From Chrysoporthe austroafricana (taxonomy: Eukaryota > Ascomycota > Sordariomycetes > Diaporthales > Cryphonectriaceae), in NCBI GenBank assembly GCA_001051155.2, contig JYIP02000001.1:1054001-1118000 (forward strand): a DNA stretch of 64,000 nt, written 5' to 3'. The stretch's first letter is position 1, and each line of letters starts with the position of its first letter. Under the pieces are notes generated by a model that searched no databases, was not told where the DNA came from, and worked only from the letters and a program-made list of their open reading frames with translations. Made by a program: the position numbers and the translations under genes. Positions 58,056 to 64,000 of this stretch are shown one piece after another.

Positions 58056-60690
58056 CTTGTCTGGGATCTGCTTGCTCCTGGGTCGATTTATATCGGTGCA
58101 ACTAGGTGGATGGAAGGTCCGAGCGGTGGGTTACTGTGACTCGTCCCGGCTCATGACTTTATGATTGATATTTGGTACTGTAGAAAATGACTGGTGAGAT
58201 AGTATCTGCGACGTCGCCCGAGTTCTCGGTAGCAACAAGACGAGCCCAAATGTCGAGCTACCGCCAACGTAGGCCTGGGCGTGGAGAGTCGCGTCCAAGT
58301 CTCGGAGGCCAAGCGAAGAGGCTGTTGGTTACACCCCACAGTGCTGATATTGCGATGAACCAGAAGGGAAAGCAGCTGTAGATAGGCCAAGTTCGGCGAG
58401 CAGGTGTCTAACTCAAGAGGCCGATGTCTCAAGATCTCATGTCGTGAGCCGCGGACCTCAAGAGGCCCTTGGTGTCGTGTCGGCTTGTTCGTTTTCCCGG
58501 GCAGTCTCCGTAGCCGCCTTATGACGATGGCATGCAAGGGAAGGTCACCAGGAACGGGTACCGTAAGGTAATGAATTAAAATGGAGTCAAGAGTTGAGTT
58601 CGATAAATGAAGGGGCTGGTGGCTGATGGTCCGCAGCGCCGAGTATCTCTTCTCGGTGATTGCTCACTCCCTCGATGCCAGCGACACGGACGTGAGTCAA
58701 TAAAATTCGACAGATAAAAAGAGAAGTGCTGGCTCACAGAGCCTGTCTCGAAGAATTATCGGGAGGAAGCGAGAGAATGGGTCCTCGATGGCCAACGAAG
58801 TGGCCCCTTGCAGGACAACAGCAGAACAGCTAACGATGCAGGAAGCGAGGGCGGACGAATTGGAGGCCTTGATGCTGCAGGAAGAGGCTCCAGGATGCAG
58901 GACGATCAGAGAGGTCCGGTGATCCACATGACTGTCTGCCCCAGTCGAGGAAGAGATGAAGTCGTGGTGGTGGCTTTCCACGTCGTGAAAGATCGTGGGC
59001 AACGGGGAAATGATTTGTGGCCAGCGCTCGAAATTGAACGTCGACGGCTGCAACCACATGCCAGCACCCTGGTAATTGGATCCGAGGATCCCCCGGGCGA
59101 CATGGGTTTGAGGCACCCCGTATAAGTGAGCACGAGCGAGTAGGGGTCCACTTGTGCTGTAAATTGGACACTCTCGCTCCCAGATGCTGTTTTGGTTGTG
59201 CTCTGCAGGGGCTCGCAGAGAACCTCCATCAAACAGGTTTCAAGGCTATATGATCAGACGTCCGTCCCATCTGCAAAGCTCCTATCTATTGCCGAGGTGC
59301 CTTCTTCTTCTCTTTCAAAGTTGGTGGCAACGCTTTCCCTGGCCTTTTGGTCTGGCGGTTGCTCAGCTTCTTCTCATCTCAGTGCTCTCCCATCTCCGGA
59401 ATCTCCAGTGACGCGCCCTGCTACGTGGTTTCAAGTTCCCGGCGCATATTGGCTGTGGTGCACACCACAAGACACAACAGTCCCGACAGGGTGGCGCGAA
59501 GCTGGCGTCCTCAGCCCTCCTGCGCTAGACTTCCTGATTCCAACGCCAATGCAACCGGAGGCCAACCATGTGCCCTCTCGCAATTCAGGAACCGCTGGTG
59601 ATTGGCCCTATGGCGCAAGTCTTCTGTCGCAGGCTGGTAGTATTGGACGAACCTGGGGGAGCATGCATTGATTCAAGGGGTCGCTAGGTGGTGTGGGCGG
59701 CACGCAGGCAGGGGCAATCGAGTCTTGCTCACTGTTTCATCTGGCCTGTGGCTACACGCTTCATCCAATCGTGCAGGAAAACCCCACCGCACTACAGGCC
59801 GGGGCCCTCCATCTCGCTATCGCCAAGCCCAACGCCACGGGGTTGCGGCTGATTTGCGCTCTGGGGTTTGATCCCGTCTCCTAAACAATCAGGATCCCAA
59901 GGATCCCTTGACTGTTGACTGGAGGCTCTGCCCAGCTGCTGTCATCAAGTGAATCGTGAAGTGAAACTGACTACTCACACGATCATCATAATAGCGCTTT
60001 AGCGAATCTCATTAATGGTCCAGGCCAACCCGGGTCTTTGGGTCGTGGTATTCTGGGGAGGTAGTGCTATCCGCATCTCGGGCTAGCTGTCATAATATGT
60101 ACGATGATGCCACCTAACAAGCGAACGACGTTATGGGCTCTTTTGCTCGGTTTTTGCGGTGAAAAAATGATACAGTCTCGAGACTGCGTAGTGAGGAAGG
60201 ACGAACCCAGAACCTATAAGCAGACGCGATCGGGTTTTGAGGTGTTTACTCGTGCTTCATACTCTGAAATGATGTACGCGGCTCAACCGTATACCGCGGG
60301 GTTTCATGCGTCGCGTGAGATATCTCATAGCGTCCGGCAAAACGTTTCGACGGCCCACGCGCTGCCAGTGAGATCAGTTAATATGATCGAGGTCTCCCTA
60401 GGCTCCTCAAGTCCAACAAGACCTCGGTCAACGTTGTCTGGAGGTATCCCCGCCTAGGCAATACGCCGTGTCCGATAATCCGCAGTGAGGCTAAGCCTTA
60501 GAATCGGCAGCCTGCATCATAAATTCTGAGGGCTGTGTCGGGACGTTTCTCTCCCAGCGCAGCAAAGACGAGCCAAAGTCAAACGACTCGGGATGGCGCA
60601 AAAGAGCCACAGTTATCCCACCTGCCTTCCATTGTCGCCAGAGATCCAATGGTTGTGTCTTCTTTTCGCAGCAGACAACTCTTGCAGCAT
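58056..60690. other. 2.6 kb intergenic, no supported gene
   Basis: Small ORFs only. At 59693-59884 (+) a 63-codon frame with neighbour-like codon use (ALQAGALHLAIAKPNATGL) might be a remnant or an exon, but I found no partner exon or domain. Nothing else stands out. Confidence 0.45.
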
Positions 60691-61854
60691 TCATCTCAGC
60701 TCGCCCAGAAGCATAGTCCTATCTGAAGAGGCGGAGAGAATGATAGGGTCCTTGCCCGGCGCAAACTCCGCGGCGTTGACCGTGCCCTTGTGGCCTGGCA
60801 GCTTATACAGCAGTTTGCCATTGTCGCTCGACCAGATGACAACGGTGCCGTCACCCGCGCCAACAGCGATCTTCTTTCCATCTGTGTCCCAGCTGCCTGA
60901 AATCAGGTTCTTCTCCAAACCAATTGGAGCTCCATCGAAAGTGCGAATAGCTCTTTCCGTAGGGGCAAATGGCCGAATATCCCAGGTGCGTGCCGTCGAG
61001 TCCATAGAATAAGACAAGAGGCTCTGAGAATCCGGTGATACCCTCAGTGTTGTGATGGTGTCCTGATGTCCCAACATTGAGTACACCACAGCCTTCTTGC
61101 GGATGTCCCAAACTTTGATGTCATTGTCGATGCCACCAGAGTAAATCTCACTGCCCGCCTCAGATATCGCAACCGCTGTGATGGGAAATTGAGTCTCGAT
61201 GTAATCGACAGCATTCTTAGTCCTCGGATCCCAGATGCCGATTGTCCCATCGTCGCTTCCGCTGATCAGGGTCTCCTCGCCACGCCTGCTGATATCCAAC
61301 GTGTTGATGATCTCCTCATGTCCCACGTAGCGCCGTATCCTCTGCCCAGATGTCAAGTCCCAGCTCGCAAGGTGCATGTCGGCAGAGGCGGAGAACAAGA
61401 TATCGGAATCGCGGGACCACTGGAGGTCGAGGACAGCGCCGCGGTGGCCGGTCAAGACGCCGTAGTTTTCGCAATCGCCGTACGTTCGCCATAACACTGA
61501 GGCAGTCAGTCATCGTTGTGGACATTGCCAGGCCTTTCTGGGGGGGACTCACTGATACTTCGGTCCATGCCGCCCGAGGCAATAAGATTACCAGTCGGGT
61601 CGAACTTAGCGGAGAATATCTCTCCCGGGTGTCCGGACAGCTCCATCACCGGGGCCTGGAGGCCGCTGGTTCGTGATGCCTATGATCATAAGTCTCTGGG
61701 TATTCAACTAGAATTGTATTACACATACCGACTGCACCAATGCGCCAGAACCTGAAGCATTAGCTCGTGCTAAAGCCCTCTCACCCAGATTCTGGCGCTT
61801 CACCACCAGTTGGCCTTCTGGCTCACCAGAAGCGGGTCGCTTCTCGGCGGACAT
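60691..61854 (-). CDS. WD40 protein of the U5 snRNP (U5-40K / SNRNP40 type)
   Basis: Three exons, 61854-61729, 61679-61553 and 61496-60691, give 352 residues. The 49-nt intron 1 joins ...SGALVQS to ASRTSGLQAPVMELSGHPGE, and intron 2 joins SGGMDRSI to MLWRTYGDCENYGVLTGH. Seven WD repeats follow, with WSRDSDILFSASADMHLASW, SGSDDGTIGIWDPR, SGGIDNDIKVWDIR, SYSMDSTARTWDIRPF and LSASSDRTMLLGELR. The combination 'LxGHxGEIFxxKFDPxGxxIASGxxDRSI...LWxxYGDCxNY' is the SNRNP40 signature. The human protein binds PRP8/EFTUD2 in the U5 snRNP; a nuclear pre-mRNA splicing role is inferred. It is divergent from BET3, with 426 bp between start codons. Confidence 0.94.
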
Positions 61855-62280
61855 TGTTGCTCTTGTGTCGGATCTGTCGTTCCAATTTGACGGCCTGGGA
61901 GCCAAATACGGAACCAGGAGGGTGTCGTATTTGTGATTCAGCCTTGGACAAGTCGAAGCGCGTCATCTACTCCCTGTCCTTCCTTACGGGCTTGGACATT
62001 TTTGTAGCTCTGTCGCGAGATGGTCCGTGCTTCTCCGTCATGCCTGCCGCATACTGCAGGGTCCCCACCAAGCATCTCACCATTGCTCCACAGTACTCAC
62101 TATGTACAACCAACCGCTCCCTCACCGAACCTCGCTGAAGACCAAGCACCCTTCCAAAACGACAGCCCCTCCCGAACACTCGTACCTTGCAGTCTGCTTT
62201 CTGGGAATTGAATGGTTACATGATCGAGTATTGATCGCAGCAAAGCTCGATCTGAGCTGCTGACCACCGCTGCCCTCACC
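61855..62280. promoter_or_regulatory. Divergent promoter, U5-40K-like / BET3
   Basis: 426 bp between the ATG codons of two head-to-head housekeeping genes. It contains C-rich stretches near 62110-62180. No clear TATA element. Confidence 0.6.
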
Positions 62281-63147
62281 ATGTCTGCAAGCAAAGCCGC
62301 CCGGGTTGGCGAAGAGTATGTGCCACTCTATGCCAAACCTCCATTCCCTGCCTCGTCACTCTACTGCTTCTTCCGGCCTTTTCTTGTTTCTCAGCTATGC
62401 TTCTCTAATAGCTAACGTCGTCATAGGATATGGAAGTAAGCGCCACCCTTAGGTTCCTCTCATGATCTACTGGCCAAACTTCCCTGGCCCTATCCTGCCT
62501 TCCTCCCTTGCTGATCAATCTCGAAGGACACGCATCGACAAGGTTAATTCAGAACTTGTTGTGCTCACGTACGGCACTATCGTCGCACAGCTTTGCAAGG
62601 ACTTTGACAGTGACTACGTGGAAGTCAACAAGCAACTAGACAAGATGGGCTACAACATCGGTCTCCGGCTGATCGAGGACTATCTAGCGAAGTCGAATAC
62701 CATGAAGCGCTGCGCAAATTTTCGGGAGACGGCTGAGATGATCTCGAAGGTGCGCATGTCAGAGAAGCTGATTTGATGACCGGCCAAGCCTTGGTCATCC
62801 TTTGTTATTATGGCTAACATGAAAATTCCTCGCAGGTCGGCTTCAAGATCTTCCTCAACATAACACCCACCATTACAAACTGGACCAGCGACAGCAAACA
62901 ATTCTCACTCGTCTTCGAAGAGAACCCTCTCGCCGACTTCGTGGAGCTGCCGGACGATGGCCGTGCCCAGGACGAGCTCTGGTACTCGAATATATTCTGT
63001 GGTGTGCTGAGGGGTGCTCTAGAGATGGTACAGATGCAGGTTGAGGCACATTTTATCAGCGATATCCTGAGGGGCAATGACTCAACCGAGATGAGGATAT
63101 CGCTAATCCGCTACATCGATGATGAGCTTCCGCCGGAGGATGATTGA
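62281..63147 (+). CDS. bet3: TRAPP complex core subunit BET3
   Basis: Four exons (62281-62315, 62428-62436, 62527-62749, 62836-63147) give 192 residues, essentially the yeast length (193). Exon 2 is a 9-nt microexon that supplies the IW of GEEIWKTR. The fold reads MSASKAARVGEE, NSELVVLTYGTIVAQLCKDF (with the Cys that is palmitoylated in mammalian BET3), YVEVNKQLDKMGYNIGLRL, IEDYLAKSNTMKRCANFRET, then VGFKIFLNITPTITNW, FSLVFEENPLADFVELPDD, LWYSNIFCGVLRGALEMVQM and the end RYIDDELPPEDD. BET3 forms the core of TRAPP, the exchange factor for the Rab Ypt1 in ER-Golgi traffic. Intron phases are 2, 2 and 0. A branch-like GCTAACG lies 14 nt before the microexon. Confidence 0.97.
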
Positions 63148-64000
63148 TTCTCTTAGTTAGGCTAGCCGGGCTGATGAGCTATCCGAGAGACTTCCAAGCA
63201 ATAGTGGTGTATATTTCAGGCCAGTAACGGATGCTAGTGGGAAAGCCCGGTTTGCTCTCAAATGGTGCTCTTGACGCTGAAGAGAGAACCGCTTGGAGCA
63301 CCAAAGGCCCTGTCCACATTGATAGTGGCAGAAGTAGACGGCGAAATTGGAGCCTGACATTGGGGGTTTAAAGCAATTCTCTGAATCCTTCTTTGATAGA
63401 GCAGAACATTAGAGGGGCAGAGAATCCCACACGGAATATTGCGCGACAGTCGCGAAGTCCTATCCAAAACGTAGTTCCTTTGTCGCTCCGATGTCTCTCC
63501 TGTCTAGACATGTATATCAGATAGGCTTGATATCAACTAAAGCGGCATGCCAACCCGCCTATGAGAACCTAGAGGGGCTCCGCGAAGTGAGATGTGCGTA
63601 AAGGCAAGGCCGATGGGTCATTTGGGCTTACCTCAGGAGAGCTACCCTCCGCGCGCACGAATTATTTGTCAGGTCTCTGCCCGGGACCATATTTAAGACA
63701 GCATGCAGAACCTCGCATATCTGGGCACTGAGCAGTCAAGACCTGATCCCAAGTCTGTTTGTTGGTTACACAGCACTTCTCGGGGTCTGGGCAATCATTA
63801 CAGGGTCATGCTGGTCCCGCCATGCTGGGCCGGCCGTCCTGTCTGTCTCAGACCGCCAACATTCTTCTTGCTTTTGCACCCATCCACGTGCTTTCAGACG
63901 CCCGCCCTTTTGCCGTTGTGTCTCGCGCCAAGCAGTTGTTTTTCTTCAAAATTTATGAGTCCAAACCCATGTTCCTTGTTCTCGCGACGGGCCTGCAGCG
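63148..64000. other. Window edge, no supported gene
   Basis: 3' side of BET3. Short minus ORFs (63157-63467) overlap in different frames and show no motif. Whether a gene begins beyond the edge cannot be seen. Confidence 0.5.

Noticed and set aside
59184..59884. Plus-strand frames that look partly coding
   Set aside because: Some codon bias at 59693-59884 but no start, domain or joining intron that gives a sensible protein.
1..64000. tRNA, rRNA and CRISPR arrays
   Set aside because: I looked for tRNA B-box-like GGTTCGA contexts, rRNA blocks and regularly spaced repeats by eye and found none; a covariance-model search could still reveal a diverged tRNA.

Overview
The window is nuclear DNA from a filamentous ascomycete (Pezizomycotina); the class cannot be fixed from the sequence. 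The evidence is 49-101 nt GT-AG introns with CTRAC-type branch sites, fungal versions of core eukaryotic genes (RPB2, VMA10, PET117, VPS23, GIS2, BET3, a CTNNBL1 homologue), an alpha-pheromone receptor of the STE2/pre-2 type, and many Pezizomycotina-style families (P450, MFS, secreted beta-rich protein, kinase plus zinc-finger protein). I rebuilt exon structures by hand. Every multi-exon model given closes in frame from ATG to stop, but the junctions are inferred from splice signals and protein continuity, not from transcripts.

Layout. 0.1-2.3 kb: a two-domain GFA/CENP-V-type gene broken by two in-frame stops, then a GNAT acetyltransferase. 4.5-7.7 kb: an MDR-family oxidoreductase and a histidine phosphatase. 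8.0-16.4 kb is a housekeeping block: CTNNBL1-like spliceosomal protein, V-ATPase subunit G (VMA10), COX assembly factor PET117 and RPB2, with two divergent promoters of about 370 bp. 18.2-22.0 kb: three small, low-complexity, co-oriented genes that share a short aromatic-lysine motif and look like an undescribed family. 22.4-26.7 kb: a secreted beta-rich protein and an indoleamine 2,3-dioxygenase. 28.1-30.0 kb: VPS23 (ESCRT-I). 30.6-35.8 kb: a large fungal membrane protein in tandem with the STE2-type receptor.

35.8-47.4 kb is gene-poor and looks accessory. It holds an MFS transporter, a cytochrome P450 and an aldo-keto reductase, all on the plus strand and without a backbone synthase. 47.7-51.5 kb: a 1,112-residue protein kinase fused to a C2H2-like zinc finger. 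53.1-58.1 kb: a seven-knuckle CCHC protein (GIS2) and a two-TM membrane protein. 60.7-63.1 kb: a U5-40K-type WD40 protein divergent from the TRAPP subunit BET3.

The most notable observations are the motif-sharing His/Ser-rich gene trio, the exon architecture of VMA10 (an exon that is only the ATG, plus a 9-nt microexon), further 9-nt microexons in BET3 and the kinase gene, the kinase-zinc-finger fusion, and the broken GFA gene. No rRNA, tRNA, CRISPR or intact transposon was recognised.
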